Counted from the first letter of the stretch, positions 24,497-41,794 are shown. The stretch is DNA of 64,000 bases from Hirudinaria manillensis (GCA_034509925.1 CM067528.1:3845001-3909000), one strand, 5' to 3'. Program-made: numbers and translations. The notes: a model not told the origin generated them from the sequence alone.

Positions 24497-27400
24497 TTAT
24501 TGTGTGTATATGGATTGCTGAACAGATTGTGGGTCCAACTGAGTCGAAGTGTTTTCCCGCTCATTCAAGAGCTGCTCGTTGTTCGAGGCGGTAGGGATGG
24601 TAGCTGGGTTATGGGAGGGCGCAAATGGCCTGATATGCCTACCACCGTCGGGTGGCATCCTTCTACCACCTGGAATGTGGGTCGGAAGCATCCTGCTTCC
24701 AGAGGGTCTTCTTCCACTTTCTTCCCTTTGACCTCTGGGTCTTGGCTTCATATCGGGATGAACCTGTGGATTCGGAGGTCGGGGAATTGGGGTTGCAGGG
24801 CGTAAGTAGCTGATAGGAACGAGACCCTTCCTCTGGCCAATCTCGGCCCTCACGAATCCATCAGCATCCGGTTCACCGAATATCACAACCCTATCACCTG
24901 GCTTCAGGCTCAATTCGTACTAGTAAATAAATAAGTCGTGGTCATACAACTACACTACTACATACTACTGCATATTGAATATTGTTTTAGTTAAGAGATG
25001 GTAATCTATGTCAACTCCAACATTAGGAATGACTTTTAAGCACTCGATTATGCACGTACTTGAAGCTAAAAGCCTACATCAAGGAAAAGCATTTGCTTGA
25101 TGATATCAATTTGGATAGGTGGAGCAAAATCGGATAATACTCGAGTTAGATCAATAATTATGGGGCATGATAATTACAGTACATTTTCTGATTGATTTGG
25201 TTGATAGCCTTATAACATATTCTATAGAATCGGCTATAAATTGCTTGCTTATAAAACATACCTCTGAATCCGTATTGGATGCATTTTTATTTGGGCTATA
25301 GTTATAAATAGCAACCATTCGCCTCGGCCTGGTGCTGCCAAGTGTGGCTGAAATAATAATAATAACCATAATTTACCAAATAATAATAAAGCACAATAAT
25401 CTAAGATGACGAGAGATAATTGGTGATGAGATGTTAACTATGCTACTATTGCCACACGACCTTGTCTTCCTAGAACAGGTGGCTGTTTCGATACGAGAGG
25501 TCTGTTACTTTTAATCGAGGAATTTTTGTTTCTACAAAGAGCCAAGTTATCCTTGAGTAGTTGTTCAGCTGTCAAAGGATTGTAAACCAGAACTTCTGTG
25601 ACCATATTTGAAGGTATCAATCCTCTGACACCGTTCGATTCCCCTGTATAAAATCCATCGGCATCCTTCTCTCCAAATACCTAGGAAATTGTTTTGCTTG
25701 AGTTGGTTTTATTTTAAACAAAGACATTTTTTTCTTTATAAGTATCTGAAAATGTCTTAACTAATTAATACGTTATAAATTTATCAATAAAATGAAGGAT
25801 CAATTACTAATTATATAATTATTAGTGATATATCGTTGGTGATAATTTTATCTTTCCAACCTTCAACAGTTGACCCTCACAAAACTGGAGTTCTTCGCTG
25901 GAGAAGTCTTGATTTGGTGACATGGAAATGGGGTTGTAGTCAAAAAGGCCAACAAATAACCTTACTTTATTTGGGTCAATCTTTTCAATGTCACTTCCCA
26001 GCAACGAATCATCTTCACAAATTCTCTGAAACAATCAAGTTCTCATGTGATTATAATTATTTCTTTAATATAATTAATTATTTCGCTACTAGTAATTAGG
26101 AAATATTATGAAACGGAATTATTTAAATTTTTTGGCCATAGAATCCAAAGCACACCAGATTTTCTAATTTTGTAGAGTGGCCCGCGACTAGACGATCTAC
26201 TTACGATTAATTACGTTAATTAATATAATTTATCGTTTTCATTTTCAAAAAACATAAGTACAACCACTCACTGCTCCGTCAACAGCGGGTAGTATTTTGT
26301 TAGCTTTTGTTGAGCTAATGGAGATCTCATCGCAGCCCACTGCCACGTCCCTCAGTTTGATTGTCGATGGTTTATGATCTTCACTTTCTCTCGAAGACTT
26401 CATGAGCTTTGGTGAAGTCTGGACTTTCTTGTCCTTCAGCTTTGCTTTTTAAATCACTCGTGAGCGTTACGAAGTGAATATTGATTGCATTAATGATCTA
26501 ATATCGAAGATATCCACTGATTAAAATGAATGAAGCTAGTGGTACAAAGCATTAAGGGTTTTTTCTTACTCCCACAGACCGTCTAATCCCCCATCAATCT
26601 GAGAGTCACTCGATGAAAAGCAATTATAATTAATTGGATTTAAATAATAAATAACCGAAGACCACCTGTGGACTTGGCAGGCTCCACGCTGACGTGATTG
26701 TCAAAACTTGAATCCGACAGACTGTCTCTCGTAATTTCTTTAAAAAAAAACAACCAACTCGATGTTTGCAAGCAACAATCATGTTCAGTCTTAGATTAAA
26801 ATGTTCCTAAACGTTTTAATTATTAATTTTATTAAACAAATCTAATATTAATAATAATAATAATATTAAACAAATGTATGAAAGGGATGCAGATTCTCAT
26901 CTTAATGCGCACCTATTTGAGGCAGAGCAGCTACTTTTCCAGTGTCTCCATAATAACTTTGAGACTGTTTACCCTTCTTTTCCTCGTGGTTTGTAATTTC
27001 GCTTTTGTTGATGGCCTCAAGAAAAATCGATTTTCCGTATTTAAGTGAGAGTTAATTAAAATATTTATTTGTTAATGATACCTCATTGATGGTAACCCTT
27101 CTGTCTTCAAAAGTACTTTTGTCCTCGAAGACTTGGGGCTTTCCTCTGATGATTTCATCGATAAGGACATTGGAAAGGATCGTGGCAGGATTCGAATCGG
27201 GAGATTCGATTCTGTCCGTCATCGTTCGGATCGTGAGCAAATTGTTTATTCCTTCTTGGAAGTCATAGTTTTTCCAACTCAGAACTATGTGATCGCCTGT
27301 ATTGATTTATGATAACATTTTAAAACTTTGAAGGCTACTAGCATTCCGCCACGATATGAAAATTTAATGATTCAAAATGATAAGCTCACTCGTCGGACTG

Positions 27401-29414
27401 TGAAGCTGTTTGACTTTCTGGCCATCAATGTAAATGCTGTACCCAGTGATGTTCGTTTTGCGAGGCTTTGCAGATTCTAATGAATCTCTGAATGCCGGTG
27501 TCCAAGTCACTAGAATAGTACCTTTCTGAGGTCCTATGTCTGCCTGGACGTCTGTTGGAGGATCAGGGAAATCTGAAATGAAGGTTATTTATTAGGAGTT
27601 CAAATTATTATTTATTTACTGCTATAGAAAATATTTCATTAATAAATAAATACGGAAAGTAATAATTACCTCTAGGCAAAGTGACAAACGAAACAGAGGA
27701 AGAAACAAAACTTCGATCGTCCGAGATATTCTGTATACAGCTGATACAGATCGTATGAGATGAATTAGGCAACAAGCCTATAAACAAGCAAAAGTAATTT
27801 AATTTCAATTTAAAATCAAAAGACATCAGATATCGAGTTCAGCTACCCCAATAGTTAGTTGCAAATAGTTAACCAACATCCCCTCGCATAGAAACCTGAC
27901 TTTATTCATGATAAGCTCCAATTTGAAAAATTTCATCGCAAAAACGCACGCAATTTTATCGTAATTTCTCGAGTTTACCTGAAATTTGGCACTTAAAGAC
28001 ACCAGGCGGCAAAATGTGATCCCACTGATCGTCAACACTGACCCTGTGTTGCAAATAGCTACTGGCCAAGCACCATTGGACTACGGCAGATCTTTTTGCT
28101 ATTTCAACCACTTCCACTGCTGATGGTGCAAGTCTTGCATCTTGTTAATGTTATGTTAATAATGTATTATGTCATAATGTAATGCATCAATTATACGATT
28201 ATCATACGAATAGCTATGCTCAGCGTTATATATTCAATCTTAAGACATAGATAAACGTAATTATTACACTAAAGTAAGGCTTATTTTCATTTCATTATTT
28301 CTCAACTATAGCTACAAAGATGGCTATGAACGTACTCTTGCCAATAGTAATGGTGCACAATTGGTCACACGAAGTTCTTCCATCGATGGCCACTGCTCTG
28401 AGACTCACTCTATGACTCTAAACACGACAGAATCAGCATTTCCGCTGCTATAACAAGCTAATAATCTGAGTTATATGTATGAAATGCGGATAAATCAACA
28501 AATTATATTAATGAATGAATGAATAAATAAATAAATAGATAAAAACACATAGTAAAGATCAAGCACCTTCGTAGTGTCCAACTTTTCCAGTAAAGCTTTG
28601 GTCCTATCTCCTCTGTAAATGGTGCTCACAAGTTGATCGTTGCAGTAAACTTGGTAGCATTCTATTTCGATTCCTTCAGCTTGCAAAATGCTTTCTTCGG
28701 GAGGAAACCAGGCAACCAGATAACTGCAGCTTAGTTGTCTTTCCTGGTGCAAATCCTTTGGTGGCGGCACTTTGCAATTTGTAGAAATAGATTACAATGT
28801 CTTTTATCATGAGCATGAGAAATTTGTCTTTCGAAATAATCTTCTAATAAATTATCCATACCTACATAACTCCTGTCGATAATTTCCGTTATAATTGGCT
28901 GTTCAGGAGAATCTATGGCTGAATAATTTCTATTTCTTTAGACATAAGACACTATTTTAATTTTTTTCAAATATGACATTACTTGGAAAATCAATAACAG
29001 GGGTGAAATCTATGCCGTTTCCAAATGTTTTATCTAAATCCTTGAGATCTTCATCTGAACATGTTAAACGCTTAATTATTTTCCCCACGAGCTAAAGTAT
29101 CAACTAGAACGTACCTGGTACTTTTTCTATAAAATTAGACGGTACCAATCCCTTTTTTCCATCCATGAGTTCTCCTTCGTAAAAACCATCCTAAGTCAAC
29201 CCATCATCTTACATTAGCGCATTATAAACCTTTAAACCTCAACTATCATTAACGTTACCTCGTCAACGTCTCCATATATGAAGAGATAATCTCCGGCCGA
29301 AAAGGCAAGTTCAGCATCTGGATTATCATTAGGCGAGAGACTGACTGGATCGTAGCCGTACTTCGCAATAAAAACTTGAAATGCACACGAATTGACACCG
29401 CTGTCATCCATTGG
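24497..29414 (-). CDS. RIMBP: RIM-binding protein (SH3 - three FN3 - two SH3), 5' end unresolved
   Basis: Seventeen minus-strand exons in continuous phase: 29259-29414, 29115-29190, 28983-29054, 28862-28918, 28567-28769, 28336-28417, 27979-28140, 27670-27777, 27390-27572, 27082-27296, 26913-27015, 26666-26737, 26272-26444, 25861-26025, 25461-25680, 25262-25347, 24497-24919; about 851 residues. SH3-1 shows FIAKYGYDPVSLSPNDNP and ELMDGKKGLVPSNFIEKV. Three fibronectin III domains follow (WFPPEES; VVQWCLAS; ILVTWTPAF with TGYSIYIDG). SH3-2 has VGLFDYNPISMSPN and GLIPSNMVTEV; SH3-3 has MVAIYNYSP and GLVPISYLRP. This is the RIMBP order; the family links RIM and voltage-gated Ca2+ channels at synaptic active zones. 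The first exon found begins CCAATGG after an acceptor, so this ATG or an upstream exon could be the start. The long N-terminal coiled-coil part of vertebrate proteins was not seen. The tail is Pro/Arg-rich. Confidence 0.9.
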
Positions 29415-30273
29415 CTGAAAATCTTAAAACGTCTACATTATCCAAGAAATGAAGATGTAGTGATTCAATTTGAGTTTTACATATATGTCATGTCGTGCTC
29501 CTTGTTCTCCACATGGCTATATCTCAGCTACTGAAGGCTCCAGATTCCATGCTACTCAATCGATCAGCTGCACCGTCTGCAGAGCCTTGTTCGTCCGCCC
29601 TACAAAATCTGGTGACATATACAAGGACCTTCTTGAATTTATATTTAAAACATTATTCTTAATTACTTTTTTCCAAGATTTCCAAAGTGGTTTGATAATT
29701 ATACTTTATTAAAACGATACGAGTTAAAATTTGCCACATTTTAACGCATTATTATTGACATTTTAAAATAGTAAAATTAAAAATATAGATTATTTATCAA
29801 ATTTTTAAACGAGATAATTATTTTAATTACTTAGCATTTATTGTGTGGTTTTATGTTATTAATCAGAACTCAATCTGTTTACGCTGTTATTTTTAGAATA
29901 TTATAATTCACTATCCAGGAAGGAGTTGGAGACAAACAACGGAATATCAGTTTCACTCTTTGATGAGATACTAAGTTTCCGATTAAAGCGACATGGGTTG
30001 TGCTCTTGGATCGTTAGCCTCTTCGGTAACTTATATTTTGTTAACTTACGTTGAGTGAGACTTAAAATCTGCGCCATCAGATGATACTTGATCATAAATT
30101 ATTAAACAATATGGATTTGAAGCGAAATTATCATTATCATATTGTCATTGATTCTAGAAACTTTAGTTGAAACAACCTGGAAAGAAAGTTTGATAATAAT
30201 GATTATTTACATTTAAACTCCATACTAAGTTTTGATTACTGACAATTTGAGATAAAATTTATTTTCTCAACAG
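29415..30273. other. Divergent region between RIMBP and SERINC
   Basis: Genes point away from each other, so both promoters and probably the first exon of SERINC (and perhaps of RIMBP) lie here. I could not identify them. Open frames at 29470-29712 (+) and 29901-30095 (-) resemble nothing known. Confidence 0.4.
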
Positions 30274-33200
30274 GCGGCTTGCTGCTTTGGGAATGCTGCC
30301 TGTAGTCTTTGCTGTAGCATGTGTCCCTCCACAAGAAATTCAATGGCAACAAGAATCGCCTATGCTTTGATTCTTCTGCTTGGAACTGTTGTGGCTTGCA
30401 TCATGCTTAACCCCTCAGTTGAGGCCCAACTGGCAAAGGTCTCTATTTTTAATTTCCATTAAAATATCAAGTCAACAAATTTGAATTAATCTAACTTTAT
30501 AAATTGTTATGTTTTAGATGGCTTTCATTTGTGAATCACTTCCAATTGATTGCAATTCATTTGTTGGCTACATGGCCGTTTACAAAGTTTGTTTTGCAAT
30601 GGCATGCTTTTTCTTCTTATTCTCCATCATCATGATCAATGTGAAGACTTCAAAGGATCCCAGATCTGCAATCCAGAATGGGTTCGTAAGACTTGTGAAC
30701 CTCTTGATGCATTTAGCAGATTTTTATTAAAAGTTGCATTAAAGTGCCTGTTTTTGATTGAGTTTATTTTTTTTTTAAATGATATTAATGATGGCAATTC
30801 TTTAAAAATGTCCCTTCATAGCAAATTAGCACTGATTGATTGTTTCTTAAAACCAGATTTTGGTTTTTTAAAATACTCATCCTCGTCGGAATATGCGTCG
30901 GAGCGTTCTTTATCACCGGGGAAAATGAGCTGAGTTTCAGACAAGGTGATATACAATATCATATAATATAATTTAAATAATATATAATATAATTTAAATA
31001 ATATCATATAATATCATTTAAATGGATTTGTAATTTTTCAATAATTAATCAATAATAATACCTCTAATTCTGCTTTGTCAGCATTACTATTAAGATTGCA
31101 CAATCAATTGCACTGATTAACTGTTATTGTCGAATCAACCGCCAATCTCGATTAAATGTTGTTTGAAGCTTGGATGGTCATCGGAATGATCGGAGCGTTC
31201 ATCTTCATCCTCATCCAACTCATCCTCCTCGTCGACTTCGTTCACACCTGGAACGAGAACTGGATCGGAAAATACGAAGAGACCGAAAATAAAATTTGGT
31301 TTGCAGGTGCCCCATAAAATTCTCGCTTCTCGTGTTATTTGAGAAATTAATGAAAATATTTTTTATTGCAATTAATTCTACAGGACTCCTTGTCTTCACC
31401 ATCTTCTTTTATGCCCTGTCTCTGACCGTTGTTGTTCTCTTCTATTTGTATTATGCCCATCACGTTAGTTGCAAAATATTTTCCTATTTCAAGTTAATAT
31501 TTTCTTTAATGGTATCTTTTGGCTCAGTATTCTATATTTTCTATGAACTTAGACAATTACCTGACTCTAAGTGAAGTTTTTGAAGTTGATTGAACTGTTT
31601 TAGGAAGACTGTGGAATCCACAAGTTCTTTGTTAGTTTCAATTTGATCTTGTCAGTTTTGGTCTCTGTGGTATCCATTCTGCCAACTATCCAAGAGGGTC
31701 AGTTTGCCTGATATTGTTATTAATTCATGTGGTATATTTATATAAATAGTTGTGTTTAGTGACCATGCATAGTGTAATCATAAATGACTACTTCCTGCAG
31801 CTAATCCAAGATCAGGTCTGCTCCAATCATCTCTGATCACTCTTTACACAATGTTCCTTACCTGGTCTGCCATGACCAACAATCCAAGTGAGAACTGCAT
31901 TTTATTCTCACGATTGTTTACAGTTGTTTACTTATTGATCCATTGATGACTCTGCAACATTTCTTGATGTCAGTTAACTTTTAAATAATTTGGTCTATGA
32001 GTTTGTGATTATGCATTTATGAAATAATTGTGCAGGTAGGATCTGAATCATATCCTAATTAGACTGATTGTGTTGTTGTTAAACTGAACGGGTATCATCG
32101 GATATCCTGTTGTTGCTATCCAGAAGTAGAAATCAATAAAAAATGAATCATTCATGATTTTTTTTTATTCATTTATTCAGACAGCAATTGCAATCCTTCC
32201 ATCATTGAAATCATAAATCCTGGAAATTCCACCGGCGGAGGTGACATGGATATTTCAAATGGCGTCGGATTCGATTGGAAAAGCATCCTTTCTCTTGGCA
32301 TCTTCCTGGTTTGCGTCATTTATTCCAGGTAACCACAATTAATGCCAGTTGATGCACGGACACAAAAAGAGAGTTTTGATTAAAAAGTTAATTTCTTTAA
32401 TTAATCTTTTTTTTTTAAATCCTACTTCATAAGACATGTAAGACAAATTAGAAATCCTGTGATCCTTCTTTGAGGCTATGCATTTCAATGAGACAGCAGC
32501 AATAAAAAGACTCTGATGGGCCACGTACTGAATCTAAAAAATGCATTCCAAGTTCATTTATCAAGATTTATTATTTTTCTCTATCAGATATTTTCAGTCC
32601 CAGCAACCATCTTTACATCATTCATTATTTTTAAGTAACAGGCTCAATATTTTCATCTTTATTGCTTTCAATGGTACCTCGAGAATTTATGGGCAAAAGC
32701 TGACTGTGGAGCTGACTCACTGCTATTGACTTTCAGAACATCAACTTTTCTTAATTATTGATAAATTTGCCTCATTCAAACAACATGAACTTGCTTAAAG
32801 TCTTATTATTTATTCATCTTTTATTCATTTTATTTATTATTATGCAAAAGTGATCATAAAATATATTGATTTCTAAGTTTACTTCATTCTCTAGTTAGAG
32901 CCGTTGGTATAAAACTGATTTCTGGAAGATGGGTGCATTTTCAGCTAGACTTCACATTAACCTGGTGATGGAGTGAAATTAAAAATGACTTTAAAGGTCT
33001 ATTGAATTGTCCCAGCACTTTTCCATTAATCAAGACATTCAATTGCATCAGATAAGCTCCATTATTCTCAAAAACATTGACAATAGTAGGAATAAGTTTT
33101 TATAAATTGATTCTGTTTACAATTTTAAAAAAAAAGTAACACTTTAGCAAGTGATTCTGACATAAATTACCAGCGTAAAGTCCAGCATGTATGGCAAGAT

Positions 33201-33578
33201 TATTAAGAAACCGAACGATGAAATCGCTGTGCTGACCGATAGTGAGACTATTGCATGTCACGTGGCAACTTAATTTGCTTCCAGTCTTTTGCATGAGATT
33301 TTTGGAAAACCACAAAAAATGGCATTCATTTTGGACCCTCTTTCTTTTTGTTCAATTCTAAAAAAATTGATTTTTGCTTTATTTTTAATTTTAATTCTGA
33401 GCTTATTTGGTTTTATTGAATTTATTTAAATTGTCAGTTTATGTTTAAACTACCTTTAGTTTTTTTTATTGATTTCTGTAGCATAAGATCCAGCTCCATG
33501 AATAACATGTCAAAGTTGAAGATATCTAACAATGACCCATCCATACTTGAGGATGAAGGTAAATGTTATTATTATTAA

Positions 33579-33611
<33 letters not shown>

Positions 33612-34435
33612 GCTATTAATAGGTGTTTAAATTTGGAATGCTAATAAATACATTGCTATCAATTTAAATTTACAATACAAAGTCTTAAACATGTTAATTA
33701 GGTTTGAAATAGCATTTTTATTGGCTTGCTTAGAGGTTTGGTGCATTTTAATGTGAACTTAATTGTGTGCTGTAATCCACTCCGACTTTAAAAGCTGCAT
33801 GTTACTTTCAGAGGTTTTGAATGGTTGGAATCTACTGGGGTTTTGTTTTTAATTTCATATTTAAATTCCAAATAACAAACCTTTTTCCTGCTAACACTAA
33901 CCGCTTTTAGCTTAACAGATCTACGATCAATCAATCGTTTTTTTTTTTCAGTTTTACCTTTTTTAACTTTTCGTTTGATTATTGCAATTTCACAGTTTAT
34001 TTTGAAGCTAATACCTGCTTTTTATTTTTAAAAAAAATTTAAAATTTAATTACAATCGGATCGTGATTTCTTGAAGCTTCGAGCGACGCCGAGAGACAAG
34101 GAGGCAAATCCTGGGATGACGAGAGCGACGGAGTGTCCTACAGCTACAGTTTCTTTCATTTTATTTTCATGATTGCTTCTCTTTACATCATGATGACCCT
34201 CACTCACTGGTACAAGTAAGTCAAGAGATGGTTCAACTAGTTAAAGAAACCTGTTGCATTATTTCCGTCAAATTATATTTTTTTGTTTTTTTTTAGGCCA
34301 ACTGCTGACAAAAGGTACATGTTGAGCAACGAGCCCGCCATGTGGGTGAAGATTGCATCCAGTTGGGTTTGTCTCCTCATTTACACTTGGACCATGGTTG
34401 CACCACTCATCCTCACCAACAGAGACTTCAACTGA
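30274..34435 (+). CDS. SERINC: Serine incorporator (SERINC/TMS1 family), first exon missing
   Basis: Eleven exons in phase: 30274-30438, 30518-30681, 30857-30945, 31169-31306, 31384-31463, 31604-31697, 31801-31887, 32181-32328, 33482-33558, 34077-34215, 34297-34435. The product starts within [14 protein letters not shown], the cysteine-rich N-terminal motif of SERINCs, and continues through about ten hydrophobic helices. Family signatures include [48 protein letters not shown] and the C-terminal LILTNRDFN. SERINCs are polytopic lipid-scramblase-like proteins of Golgi and plasma membrane, linked to serine-derived lipids and to restriction of enveloped viruses. Only the short start exon is absent from the model. 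The 3' end converges on TGS1, with AATAAA at 34455. Identification is strong. Confidence 0.92.
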
Positions 34436-34952
34436 GAGGAGGACGGAAGGGAAATAATAAAGCGACTAACGATAGTTTTCTTGAAGGTGTATCCACCAAA
34501 CTATGCTTATTGTTGATGTCCAACAATCTATTGACTAGCAAGCCAGGATGATTGCAGAGAGTTGAAATTTGCAGACGCTGTACAAAAATACTATCGATTC
34601 ATTTTCACGACCGTTTGTAAGATTTTTAACAAAATTCCAGGTTTATTTCATGGTTGCCGAATTATCCACCGAAACAAACGATACAACATCAAAAGCACTC
34701 GAAAAATACTTTTCCCCTAACATAAAACAAAAATCGTTAATAACTTAACGAACACTTAAACGGATGATATTTTTTGTTGCTTGGAGTGGGAAGCTGCAGA
34801 ATGCAAGGCTGACTTGTCTCATTGGATGAACGTATTGTATTATAAGAGATTTAACAAAAGCTTATGAAATTAATTTATAAGGATTTCTTTTGTGTCCAGT
34901 AACTTTTGTCAGGTGATGGCAAGATTTGCTTGCTTTTTTGTGGTGTTCTCAT
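34436..34952. other. Shared 3' UTR region of SERINC and TGS1
   Basis: Convergent stop codons are 517 bp apart. AATAAA at 34455-34460 could serve SERINC. I see no other gene. Confidence 0.5.
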
Positions 34953-38388
<3,436 letters not shown>

Positions 38389-40015
38389 TTTTCATGCATA
38401 AATATGATGTTTACAAATTAGCAAAGAGAGGTGAACATCAGTTTTATCATATTTCCAAAGAAACGATCAAGATTTTAAAAATTTGCAATGATTCAAAAAT
38501 CTTGCAACGAGAATTAAACTTGTTAATGATTTATTTTGCTATTTATTCATAACTTTGGCTTTTACTCAGCCGCAATTTTCACCGATTCTAAGATCCATCC
38601 CTCAAAAGTCACTTCATTAATTAGTGAAAACTGTTTCCTTTTTTCGAAAGCATCATTTCGTAAATGCTAATTAAAAAAACAACCAGTCTTGGAGTTAAAT
38701 ATTTCAAAAGGGCTGGAAAATTTAATTTAAACAACTGTTTATATGTTAGATACCAATGTTGATTGATTGGCATATTTTATTGAACTATCCATCATTCATA
38801 GGCCCCCAAAAATCAAAGGTTGCCCTTTTTAAAAACTTGACCTGAAATCCACTTTTAGGATGAAACAGTTGGTTCAAAGTGTATTCAGCAATAAAAAGTA
38901 GCAACACGAGGACAGGAATCTCACAAAGTCGTGATAATGATATCAAAATAATATCAAATCACGTGCTAGATTCCAAAAAATTCCAAGCATACAAAAACAC
39001 ATCTATAAAGTTACCAGTGGTAATTTTCCACCTCGAAAAGCCTGTTGACAGATGAGATTCAAAAAGAACAGAGAAAAAATCCAAAAGAAAAGAAAACACA
39101 ATAAAAACCTTTCATTATTCACTTCATTTTCAAAAAGGATTTCCAGTTAAATATCAGTAAAGACTTAAGATCCAAAACAATCCAATAACCATCTTACACT
39201 AAAACTCAAAAAACAATATCAAGATATAATTTCCTAGCTACACAAATGTCTGGGCACCACACTCTGAATAAATAAAGACAACTACAAAAGATTTACAAGG
39301 AAGGTATTCAAAATAATAACGGATAATAATAATAATAATTGACAAAAAAAATCGCAAAGGTGCTAGATCTTTGGTGAAACGGTGCTAACCTAATTCCAGT
39401 CAAACAGAAAGATGAGACAGTCGTCTGTCAACGTTGGCACACAAACCCAACAAATGCTGCAGACCAAAATGCACAAGAAAAAAATGTATTGACTAGATCA
39501 TTATTCAGATATGCCATAACTTTTGTGGCACATATAAGGACTCACAAGAAATGCGAGATCAAGAATCCAAATATAGTTAGCCGATGTAAAACATTCTGCA
39601 TCGAGATAGGGCACTTCCATAGCTATAGAGGAAGCATACATACATACAAGCAATAGATACAATAAGATGGAATGTATCTGCAGACGATGGAAATTAACGG
39701 TTAATTAATAATCGTTAACGGTCGGCCTAAAAACCAAAAACAAAAGCGTTAAGTAATAAATAAACAAACAAAGTGGAACATGATGAACGAAAGCATTAAC
39801 TCAGTTGTCGAATCAAAAATCATCCAAAAACAAAGGAGGTAAAGTAATCCTACACAAAAACAAAAACAAAAACAAAACAAAAGAGAATCTTGAAAGCCAT
39901 GGGAACATTTCAACCAAAACTTCCTATTTATTTATTCATTTTTATTTATTTATTTTTATTTATTTATTTTTATTTATTTATTTATTTTTATTTATTTTTA
40001 TTTTGTCATTCATTT
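38389..40015. other. TGS1 upstream / FBXO45 downstream region, no gene seen
   Basis: 1.6 kb AT-rich. Holds the TGS1 promoter and FBXO45 3' UTR. Near 39920-40010 lies a TTTA/TTTTTA repeat that begins right after the FBXO45 stop. No exon or RNA gene is recognised. Confidence 0.5.
39920..40010. repeat. TTTA-type repeat forming the start of the FBXO45 3' UTR
   Basis: Read from the minus strand it is AAATA-rich and contains many overlapping AATAAA hexamers, within about 10-100 nt of the FBXO45 stop codon at 40016-40018. Confidence 0.75.
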
Positions 40016-41406
40016 TCACCCATCGAGCGGATGACCCAAGTACACCATGGAAACCTCGGTGTTCCCAAAGACAGTCGAAACTGCCGGATATAATCGGACG
40101 TCGGGTAAGCCACGGAATGCAACTCCTGCAGTTGTGAATTTTTCAGTCTCAATAGTTATGCCTCTATTTTGATTGAATCATAAATTATTATTATAATTAT
40201 AAATTATTATTATAATTATAAATTATTATTATTAATATAAATTATTATATTGAAATAGAATTTTTGGACTGCTCATACAGTACAAAAATATTTATAACAA
40301 GTAGATATTAATAGATATTAAAGAAAAAAATAAAAAAGTAAATAACTTGGAAAATGTCCTACCTAAAAACTCATAGTTTTTCTCAAACGCAAGAGTGTTA
40401 TCATCACAATCCAGAATGACTCTGATCTTTTCACCAACCTAAATAGACGAGTTTCAATTTAATTTTTAACGCCACGAAATAATGAAAGTCGCGGACTTCG
40501 AGAGCACGTCTTACTTGATATGTCGGGGCGTTGTTGAGGTGCGGATAGTTTCCCTGGCCATCTCCATTGTGGATCAAATGGTTGTCAACCAAATTCCAAC
40601 CCCAACTTTCGGAATTACTTCCGAGCAGGGCGACGTAACCGTGCGACTGCATCGGTGCGGCCTTGGTCGCTATGCCGATGACGGCCACCGTTCCCAGAGG
40701 ACCTTCCCACCAGACCTTGAAATGGTGTTTTTATTATTTGGAAATTATTTTCTAATTTGGATCGATGCTCGTCACGACGCTTGCGTTAGAATTGCAACCA
40801 ACCTCCCAGCAATGTCTTCCATTTCTAAAACCGAGTTTTCCTCTGGCACCGTCGGTGCTTTGAGCGACGGGATTTCGGTGCAACGTAAATCCGTTACTTT
40901 TTACATAAATGTTCCTGGAGCAGTCGTTCGGATTCCAGGCGTAATAAAATGCTCGAACCTTGTTCTTATAAGAAGGAGCATTACTAAGTATGTCTGAGTT
41001 GAGGGCTTCTTGAGCAAGTTTGTGAATGCAATGTAACCTCCAGACATCGTTATTTTCATCATTCAATAATCTGCAAGTGCAAATGATTAATGCATTGATA
41101 ACTAGCATCAGTGGCCAAAATGTGGCCAATTATGCTGCAAGCAAACTATAAGAAAAATAGTCTAGCAAGAGTAATGAAAAGCATTACTCACTTGTACCAT
41201 TTTGTGCAAACAAGTGCACAGTTTCTCAAATCCTCAAGGCTGAGATAGGAAAACAAATATTCTAGTATAAATTGAGGTACATTGTTAGCCCAACAAACTT
41301 GATTAGATTTCTTGCTGCTTAGGCTTCTTATGTTCTGGTTAGAGGATTTATTGTAACTTTTTTCTGCAGGATGATAGACGTAGCCTCCACCGTTATAAAC
41401 GGCCAT
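40016..41406 (-). CDS. FBXO45: F-box/SPRY domain-containing protein 1 (FBXO45)
   Basis: Five exons: 41192-41406, 40803-41070, 40515-40715, 40363-40438, 40016-40125; 289 residues, matching the usual 286 or so. An F-box lies near residues 45-90 ([26 protein letters not shown]). The SPRY domain fills the C-terminal half ([80 protein letters not shown], ending HPLDG). FBXO45 pairs with the RING protein PHR/MYCBP2 in an atypical Skp1 ubiquitin ligase that controls synapse development. The N-terminal 40 residues are less conserved. It shares a 388-bp divergent intergenic region with ANKS1. Confidence 0.96.
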
Positions 41407-41794
41407 CTTTTAATAAATAAACACATATTGTAAACAAAGAAACAAGATATTTTGTATAATCTTATCTATTATAGTCATTTTAAGCAGTTCAAAATTTATT
41501 TGGATGTGCGAAGTTACCCTTGCATATGCTAGTCGAAAGACAAGTCATGTTGCCATGTGAATTAAAAGGCCTTCGTGGGTAAGACTGATGTTGACAGGGA
41601 AGAAAGTTTCCGGGATAAATGATGCTGCCGGGATTGGTAAAGTCTTCTCGAAAGTCATTTGGTGTTTGATTTTTGATAAAAATTTGTCATTTTATCAAAC
41701 ATCAAAAACCTGCTTCGATTTCAGACGTTAAAGTTAAGCAGAATTTTTGACCACGATCTTAAGAAATGAAATTGAAATCATTTTCTGAGGAATA
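41407..41794. promoter_or_regulatory. Probable bidirectional promoter between FBXO45 and ANKS1
   Basis: Only 388 bp separate the two divergent start codons, so both 5' UTRs and promoters must lie here unless unseen upstream exons exist. No TATA box stands out. An inverted-repeat-like pair (TTTGATTTTTGATAAAA and TTTTATCAAACATCAAAA, 41667-41709) is visible. Confidence 0.55.

Noticed and set aside
26560-26590. Possible small RIMBP exon with good acceptor and donor
   Set aside because: It meets a stop in the required phase, while exons 26666-26737 and 26272-26444 join directly in phase without it.
29470-29712. Cysteine-containing 80-codon frame as a first SERINC exon
   Set aside because: It has no SERINC similarity and no donor that would join the 30274 exon in phase.
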